51,698 nt of DNA, taken from assembly GCF_002906255.1 (NCBI RefSeq), contig NZ_POTC01000022.1, positions 1 to 51,698 on the forward strand. Reading direction: 5' to 3'. The position numbers were made by a program, and so were the translations under genes. This DNA is from Novacetimonas maltaceti. GTDB lineage: Bacteria > Pseudomonadota > Alphaproteobacteria > Acetobacterales > Acetobacteraceae. Of this stretch, positions 7,835 through 16,723 are shown one piece after another (the stretch's first letter is position 1; each line of letters begins with the position of its first letter). The notes below the pieces were generated by a model, which was not told the origin of the DNA, ran no database searches, and worked only from the letters and a program-made list of their open reading frames with translations.

Positions 7835-9163
7835 TCAATGAGAAGAGGCGACAGGAGAGGCAGCCAGCGTCTTGCGGACATCCGCGGCTTTCTTCTCAAG
7901 GTCGGTCCAGGGTTTCAGGGTCGTCCGCGTGGCGCGCAGGTAGGCGGCCAGACGTGCGAGGTCCGCGTCGGAGAAGGAATGATAGAAGCTCGGCATCGAG
8001 GCGGTGGAGATGCCTTCTGTCGTTCCGATCCCATGCAGGATCACCTGGTACAGGTTGGTCGGTTCATCCAGCCACAGCGCATTGTTCAGCGCCAGGTCGG
8101 GGCGGCCTTCGACCGGCTGCGGCCCGGCATTGGCGTGGCACGCGGCGCAGGCCCCGGCATACAGCCGTGCGTTCGGGTCCGTCTGCGGGCCGACCAGGTC
8201 ACGCATGGAGGCCTTCATGGCCCAGGCGATGGCCTTGGGGTCCTCGCTGACGCGGCTTGACGCCTTGTCGATATCCGCAAGGTAGTGCGCGATCGCATGC
8301 ACGTCGGATTCCGGCATCTCGCTCAGGCCGCCATGGACGACGGGCGACATCGGGCCGGCGGCACTGCCGTGCAGCGGGGCGGAGCCATAGCGCAGGTACT
8401 TGAAGAACTCGTCCTCGGTCCACACGACCGGGGTCGGGTTGTGTTCATTGAGCGGGGGCGCGATCCAGTTATCGACCGGCGCACCATCATAGGGCGCGCT
8501 GCTCTTTTCCGCGCCCATGGCGTTGCGTGGCGTATGGCAGGCGGAGCAGTGGCTCAGCCCTTCGGCCAGGTACGCGCCACGGTTCCATTCCGCATCCTTC
8601 GCGTTGTTGTTCTTCAGCGGCCCTTCATGCAGGAAGAGCAGCTTCCACCCGGCCTGTTCGAGGCGGATGTTGAACGGGAAGGCGACCGTGTTTTCACGCT
8701 TGACCGAATGCACCGGCTCACGCGTCATCAGGAACGCATAGACATCGTCGATGTCCTGGTCCGTCATGTGCGTGAAATGGTCGAACGGGAAGGCCGGGAA
8801 CAGCTGCGTGCCGTCACGCGAAATGCCCTTGCGCATCGCACGCTTGAACGCCGCTTCGGACCAGTGGCCGATGCCGGTTTCCGGGTCTGGCGTGATGTTG
8901 GAGGAGAAGATGGCGCCAAAGGGCGTGTCCATCTTGTAGTCGCCAGCCAGTTCGATGCCGCGCTTGCCATCGGTGCGGGTATGGCATTCCGCACAGTAGC
9001 CGCCTGCGGCAAGCACGCGGCCGCGTTCGATCTGCGCCTTGCTGAAGGAGGAAGGAGGTGGCGGTGCGACCGGAGAAATCTCCGGATACCACGCGTAAGC
9101 AAGGAATCCGACGCCTCCGGCGACACCGATTCCCACAATCGCTGCTGCAATGCGTTTAATCAC
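7835..9163 (-). CDS. Aldehyde dehydrogenase, tri-heme cytochrome c subunit
   Basis: Periplasmic or membrane-anchored cytochrome that relays electrons from the Fe-S subunit to ubiquinone. The 442 residues have an N-terminal hydrophobic anchor or signal (about residues 5-25) and three CxxCH heme sites: CAECH (57-61), CSACH (206-210) and CAACH (339-343). The length and spacing match the cytochrome subunits of acetic-acid-bacterial alcohol and aldehyde dehydrogenases. The start is a GTG at 9163. It is the first gene of the operon, and the 433-base region upstream holds the candidate operator at 9421-9449. Confidence 0.92.
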   Translation of the reverse strand: MIKRIAAAIVGIGVAGGVGFLAYAWYPEISPVAPPPPSSFSKAQIERGRVLAAGGYCAECHTRTDGKRGIELAGDYKMDTPFGAIFSSNITPDPETGIGHWSEAAFKRAMRKGISRDGTQLFPAFPFDHFTHMTDQDIDDVYAFLMTREPVHSVKRENTVAFPFNIRLEQAGWKLLFLHEGPLKNNNAKDAEWNRGAYLAEGLSHCSACHTPRNAMGAEKSSAPYDGAPVDNWIAPPLNEHNPTPVVWTEDEFFKYLRYGSAPLHGSAAGPMSPVVHGGLSEMPESDVHAIAHYLADIDKASSRVSEDPKAIAWAMKASMRDLVGPQTDPNARLYAGACAACHANAGPQPVEGRPDLALNNALWLDEPTNLYQVILHGIGTTEGISTASMPSFYHSFSDADLARLAAYLRATRTTLKPWTDLEKKAADVRKTLAASPVASSH

Positions 9164-9420
9164 GATGTTCTCGCGGTTGTGAAAGTCATTAGATCACCCC
9201 GTATCATCCGCCCCGAGTTTCGGCGCTACGTCTTCAGAAACAACGAAATCAGCATGCGCGTGCACGCTGCCTTCCGGCACCGGATGGCAGGACGCGCATC
9301 GGCGCTCCTCCTCGCGGCGGACAGTAAGTCTTCTGTTTCCTAGTCAAGGGCTTCCACCCAACGTAAGGTGAAAACGCCTATAAGACTTATTTGGATTTTC
9401 ATACCCCATGGGAAATCTTC

Positions 9421-9449
9421 TGTAAAAGCCTGAATAAGTGGCTTTTACA
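9421..9449. promoter_or_regulatory. Perfect 10-bp inverted repeat, candidate operator
   Basis: TGTAAAAGCC (9421-9430) and GGCTTTTACA (9440-9449) are exact reverse complements with a 9-nt spacer. The pair lies about 260 bases before the ald operon start and after the gcd terminator. The spacing suits a dimeric regulator, or a hairpin in a long leader. Confidence 0.45.
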
Positions 9450-9549
9450 GGGGCCTGATGGCAGATGGGGCAGTGTGCACGGGGAAATGAATTTTCCCGG
9501 CGGGATGTCTATATCCGCTTATATACAGACACGCGCCGCCGGGTCAAGC

Positions 9550-9574
9550 GGGGACGACACGGATTGTCGTCCCC
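9550..9574 (-). terminator. Hairpin after gcd
   Basis: A perfect 10-bp stem, GGGGACGACA (9550-9559) and TGTCGTCCCC (9565-9574), with a 5-nt loop, 22 bases past the gcd stop. No T tract follows on the minus strand, so Rho help or RNA 3'-end protection is possible. Confidence 0.6.
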
Positions 9575-9596
9575 GGCATGTTGCGGGTGCCGGCTG

Positions 9597-11966
9597 TTAT
9601 TCCGGCAGGCTGTAGGCGACCACGTAATCGCCCATCTTCGTGCCGAACGAGCCATGGCCGCCATCGGCCGTCACGATGAACTGGCGCCCGTTGACGGCAT
9701 AGGTCATGGGCGTCGACTGCCCACCGGCAGGCAGGCGGTCCTGCCACAGCTGCTGTCCGGTCGTGACGTCATAGGCACGGATATAATAATCGAGCGTGGA
9801 GGTCAGGAACGCCACGCCACCTGCGGTCGTCAGCGGGCCGCCAAGGCTGGGCACGCCCATCTTGAACGGCAGCGGCAGCGGCGCGCTGTCACGGATCGTG
9901 CCGTTGCGGTGCTTCCACACGATCTTGTTCGTGCGCAGGTCGATGCCCGACATGTATCCCCACGCGGGCTGCTTGCACGGCAGGCCCAGCGGCGACAGGA
10001 ACGCATGCAGGTCCACGCCATAGGGCACGCCGAACTGCGGCTGCACGCCACTTTCGCTGCCGGACGGCAGGGACTTGTCCGGGGTCGCGGGGTTGTTCGG
10101 GCCACGCGGGATCAGGGTGGAGACGAACGGGATGGCGATCGGGTTGGCGATCGCGATCTGCCGGACCGGGTCAACCGCAAGCCCGCCCCATTCGAACATG
10201 CCCAGGTTGCCGGGGAAGACCAGCGTGCCCTGAAGCGACGGCGGCGTGAACGGCCCGTCATAGCGAAGCTGGTGGAACATGATGCGGCAGATCAGTTGGT
10301 CGAACATCGTGCCACCCCACATGTCCGCATCCGTCAGATTCTTCTTGGGACGGAATGTCAGTTGGGAGAAAGGCTGCGTCGCCGACAGGTGATCCCCCGG
10401 CGCCGCACCCTGCGGGACGGGACGTTCGGGCGCGGGCACCACCAGTTTCCCGTTGCGGCGGTCCAGCACGAAGATGTTGCCGGTTTTCGCAGGGGCATAC
10501 AGGGTGGGGACGATTTCGCCATCGGCATTGCGGATGTCCACCAGGCTGGGCTGTGCCGGGATATCCATGTCCCACAGGTCATGGTGCACGGTCTGGTAGC
10601 TCCACGCCAGTTTGCCGGTCGATGCGTTCAGGGCGACGATCGAACTGGCATAGCGTTCGGCATCCGCATTGCGGTTTCCGCCCCAGATGTCGGGGGTCTG
10701 CACGCCCATGGGGATATAGACCAGGTCCAGGTGCGGGTCATAGGACGCCGTGATCCACGAATTGGGTGAATTGGGCACGAAATGATGCTGCTCGGACGGC
10801 ATTTCGTTCGGGTCCGGGTTGCCCGGGTCGAACGCCCATTTCAGTTCGCCCGTGTTGACGTCGAACCCGCGCGTGACGCCAGAGGGTTCATGCGTGGAAT
10901 AATTGTCCGTCACCGCGCCGGAGACAATGACCATGCTGTCGGTCACCACCGGCGGGGATGTGGGTTCGTAAAATCCGGGTGTCTTGACCGTCATGCCGTC
11001 CTTCAGGTCGATTTCCCCGTCCTTGCCAAACCCGTGGCAGCGTTCGCCGCTATGCGCGTCAAGGGCGAACAGGCGGCCGTCATTGGTCGGCAGGAAGATG
11101 CGCTGCGCACATTCGGTAGGTGCGGCATCGGCGTCGGCCTTTGCCTCGTGGTAGGAGACACCACGGCAGGTCAGGTGCTGGAAGGTCGGGTTGTGGACGA
11201 TCTGCGGGTCGAATTTCCACCGCTGCTTGCCCGTGGCGGCGTCAAGCGCGAACAGGATCTGGTGCGGGGAGCACAGATAGACCGTATCGCGGATCTTGAT
11301 CGGCGTGACCTCGTCCGTCGTCTCGCCCGGGTCGCCGGGACCGCGCATGTCGCCGGTGCGGAAGGTCCATGCGACCTTCAGTTTGCTGACATTGGCGGCC
11401 GTGATCTGCTTGAGCGGGGAGAAGCGGTCCCCGAATTCCGTCCGGCCATAGGCCTGCCAGTCCGCGTCGGGCATTTCGTTCGCGTCACCCGGCGTCGGGG
11501 CGTTCTGCGCCACGGGCGGCAGGCTGCCGGCGATGTCCTGCGGGTCCTGCGTCAGGGCGATCCCGACCACGGCCACCGCCACGGCAATGACAGCGCCGAG
11601 CGCAAGGCGCGGCGGGCGCGCCTGCGTCGAGAGCGAGCGCGTGACACCCGGCAGGAAGAACAGGAGTCCGATCGGCACGAGGATATCGCCACGCGGGGCG
11701 AGCGCCCAGAAATCGAACCCGACCTCCCGCACGGCCCAGATCATCGTGCCTGCCAGCAGGACGGCATAGAGGCTCAGCGCGGCCTGGGAACGTATCCACA
11801 GCATCCATGCCGTTGCCAGCAGCGCCGCGCCAGCGAGGACATAGTAGAAAGACCCCCCGAGAACCGCCAGCCACAGGCCACCACCAAGCAGATAAAGACC
11901 GGATATCGCACATACGGCGATGACGATGAGGAGAGTGGGGCCGGGACGGGGAGGGGGCGTATTCAT
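9597..11966 (-). CDS. gcd: Membrane-bound PQQ-dependent glucose dehydrogenase
   Basis: Oxidises D-glucose to glucono-1,5-lactone on the periplasmic side with PQQ as cofactor, passing electrons to ubiquinone. From the ATG at 11966 (789 residues) there are about five membrane helices in the first 150 residues. An eight-bladed quinoprotein propeller follows (repeated W-motif blades; PNSPNSWITASYDPHLDLVY, TVHHDLWDMD and the C-terminal TADGGHGSFGTKMGDYVVAYSL). The length fits Gcd of about 790-800 residues. The start was chosen because AGGA lies seven bases upstream; a longer frame to 12014 reads through a palindromic leader. It is followed by the ald operon in the same direction. Confidence 0.95.
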   Translation of the reverse strand: MNTPPPRPGPTLLIVIAVCAISGLYLLGGGLWLAVLGGSFYYVLAGAALLATAWMLWIRSQAALSLYAVLLAGTMIWAVREVGFDFWALAPRGDILVPIGLLFFLPGVTRSLSTQARPPRLALGAVIAVAVAVVGIALTQDPQDIAGSLPPVAQNAPTPGDANEMPDADWQAYGRTEFGDRFSPLKQITAANVSKLKVAWTFRTGDMRGPGDPGETTDEVTPIKIRDTVYLCSPHQILFALDAATGKQRWKFDPQIVHNPTFQHLTCRGVSYHEAKADADAAPTECAQRIFLPTNDGRLFALDAHSGERCHGFGKDGEIDLKDGMTVKTPGFYEPTSPPVVTDSMVIVSGAVTDNYSTHEPSGVTRGFDVNTGELKWAFDPGNPDPNEMPSEQHHFVPNSPNSWITASYDPHLDLVYIPMGVQTPDIWGGNRNADAERYASSIVALNASTGKLAWSYQTVHHDLWDMDIPAQPSLVDIRNADGEIVPTLYAPAKTGNIFVLDRRNGKLVVPAPERPVPQGAAPGDHLSATQPFSQLTFRPKKNLTDADMWGGTMFDQLICRIMFHQLRYDGPFTPPSLQGTLVFPGNLGMFEWGGLAVDPVRQIAIANPIAIPFVSTLIPRGPNNPATPDKSLPSGSESGVQPQFGVPYGVDLHAFLSPLGLPCKQPAWGYMSGIDLRTNKIVWKHRNGTIRDSAPLPLPFKMGVPSLGGPLTTAGGVAFLTSTLDYYIRAYDVTTGQQLWQDRLPAGGQSTPMTYAVNGRQFIVTADGGHGSFGTKMGDYVVAYSLPE

Positions 11967-11978
11967 GATCATCCTGAA

Positions 11979-12009
11979 CAAAGCGAAAAAAAGGCGCGCG
12001 AACGCTTTG
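11979..12009 (-). promoter_or_regulatory. Inverted repeat in the gcd leader
   Basis: CAAAGCG (11979-11985) and CGCTTTG (12003-12009) are perfect 7-bp arms around a GC and T-run loop, ending 12 bases before the gcd start codon. In the mRNA this would form a stem next to the ribosome-binding site. Further upstream on the minus strand, TTGACC near 12048 could be a -35. Confidence 0.35.
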
Positions 12010-12141
12010 CTCAAGGAGACAGCTTATAAAGCGCCCCCAGGTCAAGAGGTTATTTTTGACGATGACGTGTCATCCCGTCCCGCCATGGGGGTATGGCAGG
12101 CGGGAAGGGCGACAGTTCATGAAGGTGGGAAAGGGAGGGGG

Positions 12142-13578
12142 TTATTCTGCCGTGAGGACGACCTCCGCCAGTGTCCGGCGTGTCCCATGCGTGCGGATGG
12201 ACTGCCGGATCGTGCGATAGCGCGTGACGAAATCTTCGGAGTCCGCAAGGCCCCAGCCGGAAAAGACCGTCATGCCCAGCGCCGCATCAATGTCCGCGCC
12301 GGTGGCAAGGGCACGGTCCTGCGCACTCAGGTGTGGCTCCACGATCGGATAGGTCGCGCCGTTATCGTCATGCCCACGCAGGTATTCAAGGTAGCATGCG
12401 ATCAGGAACGCGATGCGCACGGGATTGCGGTGCGTCGCCAGCACCCCCATTGCGGTCTCGCGGACGAACATCTGCAGCTTGGACGTGCTGTCCGACGCGA
12501 TGCGCAGCAACTGGTCACTGATCGCATGGTTGCGGAAACGCCGCAGCAGCAGCGGTTCGGCGTCATAGCCGAGGTAACGCTCCACCAGCGCCACTTCATA
12601 CATGTCGGCCATGATGTCGCTGACGATGCGGTATCCCGACAGCACGCCCGACAGGCCAAGAAGCGAGTGCGAGGCATTGAGCATCCGCAGCTTCACTTCC
12701 TCATACGGGTGGACGTTGCCCGTGAACTGCACGCCCACCGCATCGAATTCGGGGCGGCCCGCGCAGAATTTGTCCTCGATCACCCACTGGATGAAATCCT
12801 CGCAGAAGACGGGGATGCGGTCGTCCAGTCCGCTGGCGCCGTCAAGGCGGCGCACGTCGTCGGGGCGCACCGCCGGGGTGATGCGGTCCACCATCGTGCA
12901 CGGGAAGGTCACATTTTCTTCCATCCATTCCGCCAGTGCCGCATCGCGCGCGCGCGCCCACGACAGGACGGCCGTGCGTGCGACATGGCCATTCTGCGGC
13001 AGGTTGTCGCACGACAGGATGGTGAACGGCCCGACCCCGCGGTCACGGCGCAGGCGCAGCGCCTCGGTCAGGACGCCGAAGGCGGAGTGGGGGACGTCGC
13101 GTTTGAGGTCTTCGGCGATGACGGGAAGGTCGAGCGGGAAATGACCGTTTTCATCGACGTAGTATCCCCCCTCGGTAATCGTCATGCTGACGATGCGGAT
13201 CGCGGGATCGGCCAGCCGTGCAATGACGGCCGCGCGATCAGCGGGGCCATGGACGTATTCGACGATCGAGCCGATGACATGCACCGTATCGGGCGCGTCG
13301 GGGGCGCAGACGGTCAGGGAATACAGGCCGTCCTGCGCCTTCATGGCGTCGGCCTTGTCCGTCTCGGCCGGGCTGTCCATCAGGCCGATGCCCACGATGC
13401 CCCAGTCCGCCTGTCCCGGGCGGCCAAGGATGCGTTCGATATAGACGGCCTGGTGGGCGCGGTGGAAATTGCCGACACTCAGATGCGCGATGCCCGGTCT
13501 GACCTTGGCACGGTCATAGGCGGGAACCGTGATCTCCGGCGGCAGGTGGGGCAGGGTAGTCGAATTGAGTATGGTCAT
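12142..13578 (-). CDS. Mannitol dehydrogenase-family polyol/keto-sugar oxidoreductase
   Basis: Cytoplasmic NAD(P)-dependent long-chain polyol dehydrogenase (MtlK/UxuB family). Members interconvert mannitol and fructose, sorbitol and sorbose, or uronates. 478 residues from the ATG at 13578. The N-terminal nucleotide-binding half contains VGNFHRAHQA and WGIVGIGL. The catalytic block EVKLRMLNASHSLL holds the conserved Lys and the N-x-x-H pair. The start has GTGGA eight bases upstream; GTG 13605 is an alternative. Acetic acid bacteria use such enzymes as fructose, sorbose or arabitol reductases, and the substrate cannot be read from sequence. It lies upstream of gcd with a 175-base gap, so probably a separate unit. 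Confidence 0.85.
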   Translation of the reverse strand: MTILNSTTLPHLPPEITVPAYDRAKVRPGIAHLSVGNFHRAHQAVYIERILGRPGQADWGIVGIGLMDSPAETDKADAMKAQDGLYSLTVCAPDAPDTVHVIGSIVEYVHGPADRAAVIARLADPAIRIVSMTITEGGYYVDENGHFPLDLPVIAEDLKRDVPHSAFGVLTEALRLRRDRGVGPFTILSCDNLPQNGHVARTAVLSWARARDAALAEWMEENVTFPCTMVDRITPAVRPDDVRRLDGASGLDDRIPVFCEDFIQWVIEDKFCAGRPEFDAVGVQFTGNVHPYEEVKLRMLNASHSLLGLSGVLSGYRIVSDIMADMYEVALVERYLGYDAEPLLLRRFRNHAISDQLLRIASDSTSKLQMFVRETAMGVLATHRNPVRIAFLIACYLEYLRGHDDNGATYPIVEPHLSAQDRALATGADIDAALGMTVFSGWGLADSEDFVTRYRTIRQSIRTHGTRRTLAEVVLTAE

Positions 13579-13868
13579 GACCATTTTCCACGGCAAAGTA
13601 TTCACGACGCCTAATCAGAAAAGGAAAATGTGACAACCCGCGAAAGTGATGTGCCTGCCGCCGGTTTTTGGAAAGGGGTGGCGCGGGGGACGCGCTTTGG
13701 CAGGATTTCGCGCATGGTGGGACATGGCGGGGCGGTATTACGAAATATTGCTGGGTAATCCGGGGCGTTTTTTCATGCGCCATGCAGATACTGGAAATAG
13801 GGGAAATGGCATGTTTCCCGGACGCCTGCCTGCCTGCCCGTTCCCCATGGCGACGGTCAGGCGGGAAG

Positions 13869-13887
13869 CCCGGCCGGCAGGGCCGGG
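13869..13887 (-). terminator. Hairpin after the SDR gene
   Basis: A 7-bp perfect stem, CCCGGCC (13869-13875) and GGCCGGG (13881-13887), with a 5-nt loop, 9 bases beyond the SDR stop. No T tract. A further palindrome, GGGAAA/TTTCCC (13801-13819), lies downstream. The rest of the gap to 13605 shows nothing else I can support. Confidence 0.4.
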
Positions 13888-13896
13888 GTGGGGCTG

Positions 13897-14628
13897 TCAG
13901 GCCGACAGTCCGCCGTCCACGTTCAGGGCCGCGCCGGTGATGTTGGCGCTTTCGGGACGGGCAAGGAACGCCGCCATGGAGGCGATGTCGGCGGGCCTGC
14001 CATATTCCGGCACGCACAGGAAACTGCGCAGCATGTCAGCACCCGCGCCATCGGCGGGGTTCATGTCGGTATCGATGGGGCCGGGCTGGATCACGTTGAT
14101 GGTAATGCCCTCCGGCCCGAGGTCGCGCGCCGCGCCCCGCACGAATCCGCCAAGCGCCGCCTTGGTCGCGCTGTAAAGCGAGATGCCGGGGAAGGGCGCG
14201 CGTTCGCCAAAGGTGGAACCGATCAGGATGATGCGCCCGCCACGCTTCATGTGCTTCACGGCGGCCATCGTCTCCAGCATCACGGCGCGCACGTTCAGGC
14301 CGAGCGTCGCATCCACCTGCTCCACCGTCATGTCCTGTACCCTGGCATAAGGATAGATGCCCGCATTGCACACCAGCGTGTCCAGGCGCCCGAAATCACG
14401 CACGACCTGTTCGATCAGGTCCCGCGCCGCGTCGTTGCCTTCGCCCGCGCGATAGGCCCGCGCATCGCGGCCAAGCGCCCTGACCCGCGCCAGCGTCTCT
14501 TCCGCCGCCGTCGCGTTGCGGGCATAGGAAATCGCGATGTCGAACCCGTCCTTCGCCAGGGCTTCGGCAATGCTGGCCCCAATTCCGCGGCTGCCGCCGG
14601 TCACTATCGCCACGCGTCGTGCTGTCAT
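13897..14628 (-). CDS. Short-chain dehydrogenase/reductase (SDR)
   Basis: Classical SDR of 243 residues using NAD(P)H: cofactor motif TGGSRGIG (10-17), NAG (88-90), and catalytic Ser138, Tyr152 and Lys156 (YSATK). The C terminus ends in the usual NVDGG. The ATG at 14628 is preceded by GGAAACGAGC, so the longer frame to 14676 is rejected. The family covers 3-oxoacyl-ACP reductase-like enzymes and many sugar or ketone reductases; the substrate is unknown. It is divergent from rpmI-rplT. Confidence 0.85.
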   Translation of the reverse strand: MTARRVAIVTGGSRGIGASIAEALAKDGFDIAISYARNATAAEETLARVRALGRDARAYRAGEGNDAARDLIEQVVRDFGRLDTLVCNAGIYPYARVQDMTVEQVDATLGLNVRAVMLETMAAVKHMKRGGRIILIGSTFGERAPFPGISLYSATKAALGGFVRGAARDLGPEGITINVIQPGPIDTDMNPADGAGADMLRSFLCVPEYGRPADIASMAAFLARPESANITGAALNVDGGLSA

Positions 14629-14726
14629 GCTCGTTTCCTTCCGTCCGGGGGCTGTCCGCCCCCTGTTTGCCCCCACCTTATAGGCGCGCGGCAGGGGAGA
14701 GACAACGCGCCATGGCCGATCAGGGC

Positions 14727-14755
14727 TTGATTGGTGTCGCGGCCTTGTCTATAGG
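14727..14755 (+). promoter_or_regulatory. Candidate promoter of rpmI-rplT
   Basis: TTGATT (14727-14732), a 17-nt spacer and TATAGG (14750-14755), about 115 bases before rpmI. This is the best sigma-70-like pair in the gap and implies a leader of about 110 nt. Confidence 0.5.
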
Positions 14756-14870
14756 CAGCGATGTTCGCGCGTCCGGGCCTGAGTCAAGGGCATGCCCGGC
14801 CGCAATGTCACGTTCGCGTTCCCGCCGGCCCGATGGGCAGGCGGCGCGCGAAAAACCGATGGAGATGAAA

Positions 14871-15074
14871 ATGCCCAAGATGAAGACCAAGTCGTCGGTC
14901 AAGAAGCGGTTCAAGATCACCGCGACCGGCAAGGTGCTGGCTGGCCCCGGCAACAAGCGTCACGGCCTTATCAACCGTTCGCAGAAGATGAAGCGCACCA
15001 ACCGTGGTTCGCAGACCCTGACGGAAATGGATGGCCGCACTGTGAAGCAGTGGGCGCCCTACGGGCTGGCATAA
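14871..15074 (+). CDS. rpmI: 50S ribosomal protein L35
   Basis: 67 residues, the usual L35 length, very basic, starting [20 protein letters not shown], with the conserved HGLINRS segment. The ATG at 14871 has GGAG nine bases upstream; longer frames to 14619 are spurious. It is followed after 14 bases by rplT, as in most bacteria, but infC is not adjacent. Confidence 0.97.
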   Translation: MPKMKTKSSVKKRFKITATGKVLAGPGNKRHGLINRSQKMKRTNRGSQTLTEMDGRTVKQWAPYGLA

Positions 15075-15088
15075 GGAGCATCTGACAC

Positions 15089-15445
15089 ATGGCACGCGTC
15101 AAGCGGGGCGTTACCTCACACGCCCGTCACAAGAAGGTTCTGGAACTCTCCAAGGGTTACCGTGGCCGGTCTTCCACCAACTACCGCATTGCGCTCGAAC
15201 GGCTTGAAAAGGCCCTTCGCTATGCCTATCGCGACCGTCGCAACAAGAAGCGTGAATTCCGCGCCCTGTGGATCCAGCGCATCAACGCCGCCGTGCGTGA
15301 GCATGGCCTGACCTACAGCCGTTTCATCAACGGTCTGGACAAGGCGGGGATCGAGATCGACCGCAAGGTGCTGGCCGCCATTGCGTTCGACGACGCGGCG
15401 ACCTTTGCCGAAATCGTCAAGAAGGCGCAGGCCGCTCTGGCCTGA
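15089..15445 (+). CDS. rplT: 50S ribosomal protein L20
   Basis: 118 residues, standard length. The conserved N terminus ([20 protein letters not shown]) and [11 protein letters not shown] segment bind 23S rRNA early in 50S assembly. AAGGAG precedes the start by 12 bases. It is co-transcribed with rpmI and ends in a double hairpin terminator before pheS, so pheST may be expressed partly by read-through. Confidence 0.97.
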   Translation: MARVKRGVTSHARHKKVLELSKGYRGRSSTNYRIALERLEKALRYAYRDRRNKKREFRALWIQRINAAVREHGLTYSRFINGLDKAGIEIDRKVLAAIAFDDAATFAEIVKKAQAALA

Positions 15446-15446
15446 A

Positions 15447-15517
15447 CCTGTCATCCACCCCGCGTGGTGACAGGTCCGCGAAACGGGTCGTCCTGCCGGG
15501 CGGCCCGTTTTGTTTTT
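15447..15517 (+). terminator. Tandem hairpins and terminator after rplT
   Basis: The first hairpin spans 15447-15474 (CCTGTCA / TGACAGG outer arms, CCAC / GTGG inner arms, one bulged T). The second, AACGGG (15482-15487) with CCCGTT, is followed by TTTTGTTTTT, a good intrinsic terminator. This separates the ribosomal operon from pheST. Confidence 0.8.
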
Positions 15518-15649
15518 AAGTTCCCCGGGTGCATCCCCGCGCGCGACAGCGGCGCCGTGGTCGCATCCCACCCTATCCAATGACCGGCATGGCCGCCATT
15601 TGTCGAATGCGCCTCGGCCTGCCAGTCCGGTGAGCCTGTGCGAGGTAGC

Positions 15650-16720
15650 ATGAGTGACGATCTCGAAACCCTGAAGCAAGACACTCTCAAGGCGCTGGCC
15701 GCAGCCCCCGACCTGCGGGCATGGGACGAGGTGCGTGTCGCGACGATGGGCAAGTCAGGGCGCCTGACCGGCCTGCTGAAGGAACTCGGCCGGATGTCGC
15801 CGGAGGAGCGCAAGGTCCGCGGCAGCGCGCTCAACCGCCTGCGCGACGAACTCTCGCGCGAGATCGCGGCCCGTGGGGAGGCGCTCGAGGCCGAGGCCCT
15901 CAATGCCCGCCTCGCTGCCGAACGGGTCGATGTCACCCTGCCTGCCGCACCGCAGGCCGAAGGCACGCTGCACCCGATCACCCGCACGATCGAGGAAATG
16001 ACCGCGATCTTCGGCGCGATGGGCTTCAAGGTCGCCGAAGGCCCGGATATCGAGACCGACTGGCACAATTTCGCGGCCCTCAACACGCCATCGCACCACC
16101 CCGCGCGCACGGATCAGGACACGTTCTACCTCCCGCAGGAGGAAGGCGGCACGGTGGAGCGCGTGCTGCGGACCCAGACTTCGGGCGTGCAGATCCGCAC
16201 CATGCTGGCGCATGAACCCCCCATCCGCATCATCGCGCCGGGCCGCACCTACCGCGCCGACCATGACGCGACCCATTCGCCGATGTTCCACCAGTGCGAG
16301 GGGCTGGTGATCGACCGTGACATCACGCTCGGCCACCTCAAGGGCTGCCTGTCGGATTTCCTGCGCGCGTTCTTCGCACAGCCCGACCTGCCGGTGCGTT
16401 TCCGGGCCTCCTACTTTCCCTTTACCGAGCCGTCGATGGAGGTCGATATCGGCTGGTCGCGCAGGACGGGGCAGATCGGCGGCGGCGGCGACTGGCTGGA
16501 GGTCCTCGGTTCCGGCATGGTGCATCCGCGCGTGCTGGCGAACTGTGGCCTCGACCCGCGGGAATGGCAGGGATTCGCGTTCGGCATGGGGATCGAGCGC
16601 CTGACCATGCTGCGCCATGGCATTCCCGACCTGCGCTCCTTTTACGACAGCGACGTGCGCTGGCTGCGCCATTACGGAACCAGCCCCCTGTCTCCCGCCC
16701 TGCTGCATGAAGGTCTGTGA
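15650..16720 (+). CDS. pheS: Phenylalanine-tRNA ligase alpha subunit
   Basis: Catalytic subunit of the alpha2-beta2 enzyme that charges tRNA-Phe. 356 residues: an N-terminal coiled-coil that contacts tRNA, then the class II core with motif 2 (PIRIIAPGRTYRADHDATHSPMFHQCEG) and motif 3 (GFAFGMGIERLTML). The ATG at 15650 follows GAGGTAGC; the in-frame GTG at 15638 is less likely. pheT starts three bases after the stop, so the two are tightly coupled. Confidence 0.97.
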   Translation: MSDDLETLKQDTLKALAAAPDLRAWDEVRVATMGKSGRLTGLLKELGRMSPEERKVRGSALNRLRDELSREIAARGEALEAEALNARLAAERVDVTLPAAPQAEGTLHPITRTIEEMTAIFGAMGFKVAEGPDIETDWHNFAALNTPSHHPARTDQDTFYLPQEEGGTVERVLRTQTSGVQIRTMLAHEPPIRIIAPGRTYRADHDATHSPMFHQCEGLVIDRDITLGHLKGCLSDFLRAFFAQPDLPVRFRASYFPFTEPSMEVDIGWSRRTGQIGGGGDWLEVLGSGMVHPRVLANCGLDPREWQGFAFGMGIERLTMLRHGIPDLRSFYDSDVRWLRHYGTSPLSPALLHEGL

Positions 16721-16723
16721 TCG

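Larger units (their letters stand above)
9164..9596. other. 433-base intergenic region upstream of the ald operon
   Basis: No convincing coding frame. The right end holds the hairpin after gcd (9550-9574). The middle is AT-rich for this genome and has several palindromes: the perfect pair at 9421-9449, GGGAAA/TTTCCC within 9481-9498, an imperfect GTCTATAT/ATATACAGAC pair at 9507-9530, and ATAAG-A-CTTAT (9380-9390). On the minus strand TATAGG near 9381 and TTGACT near 9347 are possible promoter hexamers, but neither has a good partner. The long leader and operator-like symmetry suggest that the ald operon is regulated. Confidence 0.4.

Noticed and set aside
9164-9596. A hidden gene in the gap before the ald operon
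   Set aside because: All frames are short or lack start signals, and base composition is AT-rich with palindromes, consistent with regulatory DNA.
12015-12141. A full sigma-70 promoter for gcd (TTGACC with TATAAG)
   Set aside because: The two hexamers are only 11 bases apart, too close to work together; only the -35-like element was noted.
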